64,000 nt of DNA, taken from contig NC_091943.1 in NCBI RefSeq assembly GCF_041260155.1, positions 18,031,283 to 18,095,282 on the forward strand. The letters are read 5' to 3'. This stretch comes from Ptychodera flava. Its lineage: Eukaryota; Hemichordata; Enteropneusta; Ptychoderidae. This document shows positions 33,548-43,775 of the stretch, in pieces. Position numbers and translations under genes: made by a program. The stretch's first letter is position 1. Every line of letters starts with the position of its first letter. Below the pieces are notes generated by a model, which made no database searches, was not told the DNA's origin, and worked only from the letters and a program-made list of their open reading frames with translations.

Positions 33548-36500
33548 CTGTCAGGGGAAAGACACAAATAGAATGAGAATGATTAGTCTGTCTTTATTTA
33601 CTGAATGCATCATGACAGGAGAATACCAACTACCTACTTATTCCAGTATAACCCCTTGCATGCTTTTGTAAAAGCCCCTCCACCAGTTTTTAGAGGATTT
33701 TTTCAAAATGCTGTATAACTGTGTATAAGCCCCTACCCTGGTCTACCTCAAATATGGAAAGGTCGGGAAAGTAAAATGGATAATTACAGTAGGTAAAATT
33801 ACTTATTAGATCAAAGAAACTTGTAAAAGGTGTTTAAATATTGTGACATTGAAGATCCCATGATGGTATTGTAAGGGAAAGACTCCATGGCCCTATTAAC
33901 AAATTGAACAGTCCTACTTTGACCTCTGACATCGGTCATTCTTCATTTCTATTCACATAAACATTGTCAGTTTTCATCCTCAAAACATATAATGTATTTG
34001 TTTGAAGCAATTATCATTTCATCTTTGAAGAGTTTCTACCTGTCAATATCATGAATTTCACTGCTATGTTGTTGTTTGCATAATATGCTGACAATTCGAT
34101 CTTGGGAAGTTAAATGTAATTTGCCTTTACGTGCAGTCAATGCATAGTTATAGTTCATACTATGATAATTGTCAATTGATGCTGATCGGCAGCATGCTTT
34201 ACATCTTTGTTCCAACTTTACTTTTTATTTCATGATATAATTAAAGTGAAACTTCCAAAGTGTCACGTCTGTATCAAGGATTGTGTAATCATTTTGATTT
34301 GAAACAGGAACATAAAATACTGTCAGTTTACTGTAGTTTGGAAATCGTCGCTGAGATTTGCTGTCAGTAACTGTGGGTGTCTATCAGTATTAATGTGACT
34401 GTGGCATACGCCAGTTCATATGATCATGAGATGACCAAATCTTGTTTTTTCTTTTACAATTTCTTTTAATATCAATAGAGTTTTGAAAGTTATCCAAAGT
34501 TCAAGTGGTGTTCAATAATCCTGCATAAATTAGCATACATTAAGCATATGTGCAAGGAACATGGGTTGTTTGAGTATAAGTCCCTCTCCCAGTATACTCA
34601 TAGTTTTATGATGCTGAACTTGGGGCTCGGATGTGTAACATTGGTATGTCAATATGTCAATATCTCCTTTCAATCCCCATAGCATAAATGAACTTACATG
34701 TATAAGAATGACAATGAATAGATATTGATGAACGTACCGTACTTAACAAGGAAGATGCAGGAAATGTGCTTGTTTATGTGAATCAAAGTAATGAAAATAT
34801 TATTGACAGTTATGGCTATTGTCTCTTGGAGGTAGAATGCGCCTCAAGAACAGATATTTGTACCAGTACTCTCTGACTTTGACGAGTTTTTTGGTGTATA
34901 GCTTGTTGGGGTCATTTTAAAGCTCATGGTAAAGCAAAGGTATCACTGGCTTATTTTTTGTATTTTTGTGAAAATTAAATTTTTTTATTATTCCCTGTTG
35001 AAATAACAAAGGATCATGGTAGCCATTTTGAATTTCAACTTCAGATAGCAATTCGAGAATTTCTTTCTCTACTACAAGGTTTTTATTATTGATTTTGAAA
35101 GGGGATGGCTTTAAGGCCTTGCAATTTCAAAGTGCAAGCTAAGCTGCCTTAATTGAGCATTTCTAGAGAAAAAACAGCTTGATGGCAACATCTACACGTT
35201 TACCAATCTGAAGATCAAAGTCCATGGAAGTAAACATTGCATACTTACAGAAACAGATGAAGAGGGTATCCACCGCCATGTCATAGACGCCAAAGAAACA
35301 TGAAGCTATCACATAGGCACCGATAAGAATCAACTGTGTAAGGAAAACAGAGTGGTAACAAATTTATCAGCAATGCACAGAATGCACAGTATGCACAGAA
35401 AATCTTATGGAATTTTTTTCAAAAAGGTATGAATTCAACATTCAAGGTCAACAATTGACCTTTATTCAGTTGGGTCTTAGTCATCTTGGCCTTTGAGAAA
35501 CACCTTACATGACATGCTCTGGTCAATAGCTGAATATTAATGTCAACCTTTCTGGTGCACTTTTCGCAGATCTGCTCCAGTTCTTTATACAATCTGTAAA
35601 AGGACTGCGCAAAGAAAATTGAGTAACAGGAAAACCATCATGAGCTATTTATTTACTGCTGCTTGATAAGTACAACTGTCAAGACGGGGGAAGTGTTTAA
35701 CTGCTCAAGAAACGCGTAAATAAAACATAGGGCCAAAGTCCCTGAAGCTACTATAGACATGGATACAAAATTAAGTATTTCCTGACTGTATGAAATTATC
35801 TCACTAAGGTCATCCTAGGGACTTGTAAACCAATTAATATTAAAGCTGTCTGACCAGCGGTTTTGAAAAAACAAGCGACCCAACAGTTGACAGAGCTCTG
35901 CTGTGTTATGTAGAGAATAACCTTTTGTGACACATGTATTGATGAAGAAGGTGGATATCTTTGATAGCTCATTTCAGGATGGCCTGCCAAAAATGGAAAA
36001 AAAATTCCTTAAAAATACAGATTTGTATATTTCATCACAATTTTAACAAATCTAGGTTAGGTTATCCCTAGGGACCTGTATACCAAATAACAAAGCTGTC
36101 TGACCAGCGGTTATGAAGAAGAAGATTTTTTACCAAAAACGCCTTTTTTGGCATTAATTTGCCTATTTTCAACAATATCAAAAAATTAAAAAAAATTGTT
36201 TCTCAAAATCATATTTTTCATCTACACAACAAATATCAAATCAGTAAGTACTGCGGTTCTCAAGATATTTGAGTGGACGGACGCCTCACAAACGACATAC
36301 ATACATACATACATACATACATACATACATACAGACTGACGACGGACGCCGGACGGATACCCATCCCAATAGCTTCTATAGACTATAGTCTATAGTAGCT
36401 AAAAACAGAAACAACAATACAATTTGTCTCTCACCAAAAACGGCACCCACACGTAGCTGAGATCCGGCATTATGACTAACTCATCAGTGACTGTGATTTG

Positions 36501-39500
36501 TCCATTCAGAAAGAAAAATATCGGCAAGATTACGATGAGGACAACCACCAACTTGGCAAGGAAGAGCAAGAAACTTGTAACTCCATCAAGTACTGCAGCT
36601 CTAAAAGATTGGAAAGAGATAGTGATGAAGATTTGCCTAGTTTCATGACTGTCTTGTTCTCACTGTGAGTTTCTTGGGCGTTGAAGGGTCTGTGTTGACT
36701 TTTTGCAAATACAGGGGATTAGCATGAGGAAACTGTGCGCCCACATGCTTAAGTTTCGGTCTTTGTTTTGAAATTGACACTGACCTAAACGCTCTCTACA
36801 GAACAGGACCTTGCTTTATTATCAACTCATTTTAACCCTTTGAGTGCTGTTAATTTTCCCGACAAAGTTTTGGTGCAAAAGTTCACTAATTTTAATGAAA
36901 TTTTAAAAATTGTTTGAACAATATTTGGCAAAATGGACATCCCTTCTCATTGGCTACAGTTTTTGATCAAAATATGAAAAAAATTGTCTGGATTACATTT
37001 TACAAAGGCAAAATAAAATCACTTTTTCACTAAAAGGGTTAATTTACACTATGTACAAAAGTTCTGACAATGAATTTTGCATATTGAAATCATTGATTTA
37101 ATTGATTTCTCCTTAGGATGCCGTGGTCGATGTCTACACCTACTTTATGCAGAGTAACAAGAGAAACAAGATGACATCAATATCATTGATATCACTGCTT
37201 AGTAATTTACAAGTTTGTTTGTGTTTCTAGGATGACAAAGTGAGCTTACCTGACAATGTTTCTCATCAGAAGAAAGAAGACATGCTTTGCAGATGTACAG
37301 AAGTTCTTACCATACACAGCAATCTAAAATAAAATTATTGCTTCATTTCAGAAATTTTGAACATATGAGAAATTCGCATAACATTTGCATGCATTTGAAT
37401 ATAGAAAGAGACATTTGCATATTACATTTGCATGCATTGGGTAATTTATCAGTTTAATATGTCCTGCGTACTATGTTGAACATTTAGCTCTGAATTAGCT
37501 GCAGAGAAGTTAACTTAAATCACAATAACCTTACTTTAATTTGGAGAAATTTCTAATAGAACTTGATTTAAAAGGCACATCAACTAACGCTACCCATGTG
37601 GAAAAAGATCAATGTAATAATAGTGTTGCCTATCCACAAGTAAAATAATGACAGCATGTACATTTCTTGTAATCAGCCGACCTCATCAAGTACAATGGTA
37701 ATTGAGCAGTTTCCATGACAACATTTTCTCACCTCTATGTATGCATTTCTGTTCAGCCACTTCAGGAACTTTTCCAGACACCAGAAGCAACACTTGAAGC
37801 ATTTAAACACAAATTTACTGATTGGATTCTCAGCACCTTTGTAGGATGAAGAAAAATAAAAGATTCTTGAAAGTCAAACAGCCAAACTAGGGACCTTCTA
37901 CCTTGCGTATTCTAATTGCATTACTCTGAAAGCCTCTCGGGAAACTAGGTTCTCCAGCTGTACTTTTAAGAAGATTGTGTGAATAGATCATTAAAAATAT
38001 AAAGGTAACTGAAGGCCTTACATTAATTATAGTTACTGTGGTTTTGTACATAGTAAAGCAATTTGAGAAATGAATCTTTCAATGTGTTTGAGATCATGGA
38101 GAACTGAAACATGGACACAGCAAAATGAAACTTACTGCATTTGACCTTAGCCCCCCACTCCCAACCAACCCTCCACCAGTCCCTAACCTAAATTAATGTT
38201 TGGAAATCTGAAAATCCAATGACAAAATCATGAATGAAACACCCTCCCCATCTATTGACTGGCCTATTTAATGATGAAAGAAATACTATGATTGGCTGAA
38301 TGCAATCTGAGACTGTACCAATTGTCAATCAGCTTGTAAAAAATGCAAATTAATAGTGCGAAAGTGCAAACACTAATCAAAATAGAGCTTAACCCCTCCT
38401 TTTAAACACAATAGTGTTGTTTGCTGTGCACGTTTTAAATTATCCATGGTCCCTTACAGGAGGGAATACACAACCAACTAGTCAACTACTTTTTCATTAC
38501 AAATAAGCCAAAATATATATCTTGACAGAAAGAAGATCAACTTAGTCTTACCTTTGAATTTTTTCTCTAGGAATTCTAGCATTGCTCTTATGAACTGTAA
38601 GACAGCGATCAGAAATGAACCAAAGGCCAGTGATCCTAAATGATACCTGTATCGAAGGCAACAAAGCATTAGACCTGCTCCATTAAAGTAGCATACGCCT
38701 CAAAATTGAAAGCTTTACACTTTTTCAAACTTTCCCCCTTGAAACTTTCTCTGAACAAATCAAATCAAAATCAGAGGTCACAGCGCAAAGTTTGGTACTT
38801 GAAAAATAGATAACATATACCGATACTTCAAATTCAAAATGGCTGCTATTGCTGCATTAAATCTAAGGTAAAAAATTAAAATAAAATTTTCACAAAATCA
38901 AGATATTGAAAATTTTAAAGTAACTCAGGATGGATTTTGAATAAACATTGGTCAATACTATTGCCAAAAGATGTGAGTTTGTTGTTTCCAAACACTATTT
39001 CAATGTCAAAGGTTTGCATATCAGGAAATCTTGAAACACACAAAAGAGAAGCTACAAGATCACGGATCATATTGTCCAGCCCTATATTTTGTTTAATGAA
39101 AACCTTAATTTTGAGAAGGACCCTTAACTCATTCACACAAAAGGATTCCCATCTCTGAGAAAGGCCTATTGGGCAGCAATTGCCAAGACATTCTCTGTTA
39201 CAGAGAGTACACACACAAGCTTTGAGACTCCTATATGTAAATTTACGGTGTCATAATTTGAGATCATTCTCTCACCGTAATGATCTCCAAGTTGACCGAG
39301 TCAAGGGTATCGATGGAATATCATCAGGTTTGGTGAAAGCCCAGTAGTAGCTGGCAAAGGCACCGGCCAATGACATCTCACCAAATGCTATCACAAAGTT
39401 GATCAACCAGAACATTGAACATTGAACATTCAATGACTGGACCTTGATGAAACAAGGATACGGACCAATGACAGACAACCTTTCATAACTGCTTTGATTC

Positions 39501-40619
39501 AGCAAAATGTGTTGGTATACTTACTTGTAAGTAACATTCTGTGCCATTGGCTTGTGGGAAATCTGATTCTGCTTGTTCAACAACATAGATGGGTGTACTG
39601 ATAGTGGACAGAAATCTGTGCACAAACTCTTGTCAAGGATTCTTAGAATCGGAAAGCAAAGTCACGGGTATGTGCTTTTTGCTAAACTTTTCTGAAAAAA
39701 ATTATGCTACATTTGTGTACAATGGATTTGCATAAGTAGTTACTATTCAAGATAACTACTGTTTTCTACATAAACCTGACATTTTTATCATAAGTTGTAT
39801 TTTTTCAACTGCATATCAAAAAGTAATAACACAGCACAACTTTTGAATATAACAATACTAGAACACACACCAGTCTCTTGAGTGTTGTATCATTTTTGAA
39901 TAGCTCAAAATCACTTTGTGACTTTGATAAGTGGTGTCCTGTTATGCATGGTATATAAACAAACTACAGTATGTTGATTTCATCTGTTCAAGCACAAAAA
40001 GAACTGACATCCAAAGTCATTGCAGGCTATAATGTCAGATTTCATCACACCTAGCACAACCGTATGTCATTTTCTTTGACCAAGATAAGGATACATTGTC
40101 ATGGATCCCCACAGAAAGAGTACACCTAACTGTAGAATAAAAGGAACCAGTGGCCAGAATAATGTACACACCATGTAACCAATCGCACTGAAATGGAAAA
40201 GCATAATAGTTTCTGACTCACAGAAGTACAACTGAGAAAATGAGTTAAGGGTCAACATGTCTTGCAAAGACAGTGATTAATGTCTAATTTTTTATATTGA
40301 CAATAGAAATCAATGTTGACAATCATTATGCACACAGGATGTTCGATACAATATTTTGTTATTACTCGGCACAATTTGTAGAAAACTTCAACACAGCTGT
40401 ATTGGGCACTATGACTAAAAACTGTTCTACCCCACTTCCTTGAAAACTGGCTCATGGTCACTATCGTGGACAATCGGTTCTGGCCAAACCATTGTAGTCA
40501 GTGGGTTAAACCAACTTACCGGCTGGCTTCACTGATCAGTGCGATGGCTAACTGGATCCTCTTTCTCAGGAAAATCAACAACAGAAGCAGAATCAGGAAA
40601 ATGACACCAAAAGTGATTC
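33444..40619 (-). CDS. SLC44A: SLC44 choline-transporter-like gene, C-terminal half in ten exon blocks (5' part not seen)
   Basis: Reading the minus strand, exon blocks at 40,520-40,619, 40,081-40,187, 39,525-39,597, 39,276-39,488, 38,552-38,646, 37,733-37,836, 37,250-37,323, 36,435-36,600, 35,249-35,333 and 33,444-33,547 reproduce the C-terminal half of the SLC44 family in order. These are polytopic membrane proteins of the choline transporter-like group that move choline and related compounds across plasma or organelle membranes. Seven junctions have GT-AG sites and matching phases. Two junctions in the extracellular-loop part (39.3-40.1 kb) do not resolve cleanly. No exon for the N-terminal half was recognised between 40,620 and 57,370, so the gene is either truncated by duplication or its 5' exons are too diverged to see. 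A Gmr1-like array lies upstream at 43.2-55.2 kb. Confidence 0.85.
34830..35170. repeat. Dispersed repeat copy in the last SLC44 intron
   Basis: Diverged member of the family described at 31,830-32,200; shares GGTAGCCATTTTGAATTTCA and the following TTTTTATT block. Confidence 0.5.
35249..35333 (-). CDS. SLC44A: SLC44 exon: last transmembrane helix
   Basis: Encodes LILIGAYVIASCFFGVYDMA then VDTLFICF. This corresponds to the family segment [25 protein letters not shown]. Acceptor CACAG, donor TTTCT|GTAAGT, phase 1 into the last exon. Confidence 0.9.
35740..36405. repeat. Repeat-rich insertion with (ACAT)n in an SLC44 intron
   Basis: Contains two related blocks (about 35,815-35,880 and 36,062-36,120), both with CTAGGGAC-x-TGTA-x-ACCAA and GCTGTCTGACCAGCGGTT. 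A CATACATACATA tract (36,296-36,335) and a GACGGACGCCGGACGGATA tail follow. The end carries CTATAGACTATAGTCTATAG. The block pair plus tetranucleotide tail suggests an old retroposon or its tandem duplicate. Confidence 0.6.
36435..36600 (-). CDS. SLC44A: SLC44 exon: transmembrane helix with VLD...TDFLLF motif
   Basis: Encodes AAVLDGVTSFLLFLAKLVVV then LPIFFFLNGQ and PDLSYVWVPFL. The family counterpart is VAVLDKVTDFLFLLGKLL followed by LNYYWVP. Acceptor CTTTTAG, donor TTTTTG|GTGAGA. Confidence 0.92.
37250..37323 (-). CDS. SLC44A: SLC44 exon: IAVYGKNFCTSAKHVFFLL
   Basis: A short exon encoding IAVYGKNFCTSAKHVFFLLM then RNIVR, one of the most conserved SLC44 signatures (IAIYGxNFCxSAxxAFxLLMRNIxR). 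The donor phase matches the next exon (AG|A gives Arg). Confidence 0.93.
37733..37836 (-). CDS. SLC44A: SLC44 exon: Cys-rich [12 protein letters not shown] motif
   Basis: Encodes [20 protein letters not shown] then LEKFLKWLNRNAYIE. The family signature is [23 protein letters not shown]. Acceptor CCTACAAAG, donor AGAG|GTGAGA. Confidence 0.93.
38552..38646 (-). CDS. SLC44A: SLC44 exon: RYHLGSLAFGS motif
   Basis: Encodes YHLGSLAFGSFLIAVLQFIR then AMLEFLEKKFK, matching RYHTGSLAFGALI in vertebrate members. Acceptor CGATACAG, donor TCAAAG|GTAAGA. Confidence 0.93.
38690..38920 (-). repeat. Dispersed repeat copy, inverted, in an SLC44 intron
   Basis: The complementary strand contains the family core (CAGCCATTTTGAATTTGAAG). 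See 31,830-32,200. Confidence 0.5.
39276..39488 (-). CDS. SLC44A: SLC44 exon: AGAFASYYWAF motif
   Basis: The 3' part encodes FWLINFVIAFGEMSLAGAFA then SYYWAFTKPDDIPSIPL and STWRSLR, exactly the family arrangement. The donor CATTACG|GTGAGAG is clear. The upstream limit is uncertain: a possible acceptor AAAGCAG at 39,489-39,490 would leave only about 36 bp of intron before the next exon block. A small ACATTGA duplication near 39,412-39,431 adds about one residue relative to the family. Confidence 0.8.
39525..39597 (-). CDS. SLC44A: SLC44 exon block: extracellular loop (boundaries tentative)
   Basis: One frame reads STPIYVVEQAESDFPQANGT then ECYLQ, resembling the loop that follows the transmembrane helix in SLC44 proteins (pattern S-x-x-P-x-Y-x-V). 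The perfect donor CAA|GTAAGT lies at its end. Another frame is also open and is the one whose phases agree with the neighbouring blocks. This conflict means either a lesion in the gene or unrecognised splice sites. Confidence 0.5.
40081..40187 (-). CDS. SLC44A: SLC44 exon: SAIGYMVCTLFWPLVPFIL helix
   Basis: After the acceptor CATTTCAG the exon encodes AIGYMVCTLFWPLVPFILQL then LFLWGSMTMYPYL, equivalent to AVGYVTSTMFYPLVTFVLL in the family. The start is certain and phase-matched (CG|T gives Arg). The 3' limit is weak: the only GT near the expected end is TCTTG|GTCAAAG. Confidence 0.8.
40520..40619 (-). CDS. SLC44A: SLC44 exon: FLRKRIQLAIALISEASR
   Basis: Encodes ITFGVIFLILLLLLIFLRKR then IQLAIALISEASR, a transmembrane helix and the strongly conserved FLRKRIxIAIALIKEASR loop. 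Acceptor TTTTTTCTAG, donor AGCCG|GTAAGT. It is the most upstream exon I can recognise. Confidence 0.93.
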
Positions 40620-43183
40620 CTAGAAAAAACCCCGCAAAAGTTCATGTCATTCTTTGTAAGATAAATTTTGAATTGTTTACACTAGGAACTTTTGATAGAT
40701 ATATGAGGCACCATAATTATATATGGGACAACAGGAATAAACTTACTTGTTTGTTTTGTGAAATACGACATCAATTAATATTTATGTTTGACAACAGGAT
40801 TAAACTTACTAATTGTTTTATGGAGCGGGATATCAATTTCTTTTTAAAGTATGTATAAAAAAAGCCTTTCATCTGTCTTCAGGTGTAGCACATAAAGAAT
40901 GAAAGACCATCTTGGGCTTGTCAAGAATAATTACTGAAGTGTTGCCTTAAAATCTTAAGAAATGTGCTGTCGACCTCATTTTATGTTACCATGCATGTTT
41001 GCTCTGGCTGCAGACATCTTGGTAGATATTCATTAACATTATGGTAGAGAATGGATAAGTGTTTCATCTCCAAAATATTCTGTCTTGATGCAACTACTGC
41101 TGAGAATTATTTTGTGGATACTGAATAACCACTAATGTGAAAGCCGGAGATTGAGACTGCTGTTAATGACAATTTGGCCAAATTTGTCTATATGGAAAGT
41201 CATAATGGAAACAAAAGAATTCATGATACAAGTGCTAGATGGCAGTATTTCTACAAGTGTTGGCTGACAAATGGCACTGTAACAACATGGATTCATAATA
41301 TAATTGTTGGTATGTTATTATAATTAATTAAGTAACAATATTTGATTGGTTTTGAATGAAATACTGAATTTATGAACATGCTGCACACTTTCTATATAAA
41401 TTATCTTTGAAATTTTAAATGCTTCATATTTCAAAAGACACTTTACGAATCCAGTTAAAAAGACATGGAGTTGCTGGCTTCCTCAGCAATCCTATTAAAA
41501 TGGTGCATTGAATTGCAAAGAATTGAAACAGAAATTGAAGATTTGAAAACGAACAAACAAACAAACATACAGACAGACAGATGACAGACATTTTCTAGCC
41601 TATAGTATAGGAATCGCTTTCACATACATACATTATATTACAGACATTGTTCTAGCCTATATACATTGAGAGAATAGCTTTCACAGCCATAAAGGTGTAC
41701 GGCAAAAATGGAAGCTACAACAGCAGAGGATTCTTTGCAATCGTGAATGCTTTACTATATGATAATAATGATTGTATGGCAGCTAGATGTTCTGTAATGG
41801 CAAACAACACATGGTGTATCTGACATTTGTACAATGGATAAATGGACAAAATAGAACAATTACCATTCAGTAGAATCACTGCAGACAAAAGTCTCCACCA
41901 AATGATGGCTGAATTTCTTGCGCTGTAGAGCAATGACACATGGCATGTGTATGGAATGAAATGAAATGGCTGGCACATTCTGTCACCAGGAAAATGAACA
42001 CAAAGACTGGCAAGTACTGAGAATATCACATGAAACTGAATCGTAATCTTGTCACACTTAGCAATATGTAAATGATAAAAGCCTTTCGCTGAATGTTGCC
42101 ACTTTCATGATGATAGCACGAAATGATGCCATGTTGAACTTCCCATGTCCAAAATGGATTTTCCCTATTCCGACTTGCCACAATATAAGGAAAGGCTGCT
42201 ATACTGTTTCAGATGAAAGGAGTTTGTTGCACTTATGGCTTGAAACATCAGATTAAAATAAGTCCAAGTGATAAACAGTGGTGAGATATTAGTAACCAGC
42301 TACAACAGCACATAGCACATTGTTAATTTATTTGAAGTACTTTTCCCTTCTTTCCTTCGAATGATTCATGGTTGGTTGTACAGCTTTATGGCAAGATGAA
42401 CCTCGGGGACAGATATTCAGACTCTCAAATCTTATGGTCCATCGCTTGTTTTGGCAGAATTCGTAGCTCTTGGAGTGAATAAAGATTTCACCAACTTAGT
42501 CTTTTGAAAAATGTATTATTCCCCAAAGAGTAACACAGGGATGGCGGTCATTTTAAATTTCACATATCGGTAAATATTAAGTAATTTGTTTCTCCAGTAC
42601 AAAAAAGTTTGCATAGTGACCCCTTATTTTCATCATTGGTTGACAGTTGCATTGAGGAAAGTTTGTGCAAAAGCTCGTCTTTTGATTTCGAGGCACATAT
42701 CTCAAGGTTGATTTCGTTGGCTGCATAGTTCATTAATTTACAGAATTGATGAAGATGAGATGATAGATAACAAAAATATACAATTATTTATTATTATTCA
42801 CTTCAATTCAGATGGGTTAAAAACTATCCATATTAAAATACATAATTATTTATTTTTATTCACTCTAATTCAGACTTATTAAAACCAAAATAGTAAGCAT
42901 CAGACATGAGTAAACTTTTCAAAAGTCTATTGTCAGTTCATTTTGGTCTGCAGACAATATACTTTAGAACTTTCATCCAAATGCTTTCGGCGAAAATAGA
43001 CATATCATACATATATGACAAGGAGGACTATGAATGTTACTGTCTGAAATTCAATTATTCACTGGGCTAGCAAAGTTGACTACTCATGAGAAAATCAGAT
43101 GAAGCCAACATTCTGTAAAATCTGCACTACATCACGGACAGTCATGAAAGTCACACTAAAAACATATTTAAAAGTGTGCCATC
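40620..43183. other. Upstream flank of the recognisable SLC44 exons, no gene called
   Basis: It should be the intron preceding the 40,520-40,619 exon. I searched the minus strand for the preceding SLC44 helix and found no convincing match. It contains another dispersed repeat copy (about 42,350-42,760). A 104-codon minus-strand frame (41,715-42,029) is not recognised. Confidence 0.5.
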
Positions 43184-43187
43184 AAAT
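43184..43187. other. Left target-site duplication AAAT
   Basis: AAAT precedes the first LTR base and recurs directly after the last LTR (55,158-55,161). One duplication for the whole array means the array descends from one insertion. Confidence 0.75.
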
Positions 43188-43775
43188 TGTTATGTAGGTC
43201 ATTTACCCCACACTCATCATGACCTGAGTTCAATTAGTCTAGAACATTCTCAAGGTCACTGCCCTTATGACCTCACAACCTTGAATTCAATTAGTCATGT
43301 TTGGAATGTTCTGGAAATTTAATTAGTTGTGTAAGAGAGATAATTTTAGAACAGTAATTAGCATGTCAATAAAAGTTCTAGATTGTTCTTATATGCCCTT
43401 ATGTAAACCCATGTGTATAAAAAGGGACGTGCACAGCTTCCAGTCAGACTTTTGGGATCGTGTCTCTTGTGTGTTACTAAACTCCAGCAGTAGTCATTCT
43501 CAAGACTTTTCAAGACCTTCACTGTCAACGCTGGATTTATACTGTGGACTTTGTGCAGCTTCAAGCCTGCAAGCCAAAGGACTGTTCATTCATCCGACTG
43601 ACTGTTACAACTCTGAGACTGGAGCTTTGCCGTCCCAGCTGAGATAAGTAGTCTGTACACTTTTAAAGCTTGTACTCTATCCCTGACTTAGCAATTAGTT
43701 TTATTTTCGTAATAAATTTTGTTTAAACGTTAACTGCTGAGTTCACCCTTTTGTTCGTTTTCTCTGCACGTAACA
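43188..43775 (+). repeat. 5' LTR of the Gmr1-like array
   Basis: 588 bp, TGTTATGTAGGTCATTT to CTGCACGTAACA (TG...CA ends). A TATA box (GTATAAAAAGGG, about 43,415) lies in the middle and AATAAA at 43,711. That fits a U3-R-U5 arrangement with the transcript start near 43,440. Confidence 0.95.
43415..43422 (+). promoter_or_regulatory. LTR TATA box
   Basis: A TATAAAA-type motif occurs at the same relative place in all three LTRs, about 225 bp from the LTR start. It is followed 25-30 bp later by the probable transcript start and, 290 bp later, by AATAAA. Confidence 0.6.

Noticed and set aside
36296-36335. Regular short repeats as a CRISPR-like array
   Set aside because: It is a CATA tetranucleotide microsatellite without spacers, and the genome is eukaryotic.
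41715-42029. 104-codon minus-strand frame as the preceding SLC44 exon
   Set aside because: It has a hydrophobic stretch before a GT, but the residues and spacing do not match the SLC44 helix expected before FLRKRI.
43327-43647. 106-codon frame inside the LTRs (also near 49,110 and 54,708)
   Set aside because: It lies over the U3/R region with the TATA box and has no similarity I recognise. It recurs only because there are three LTRs.
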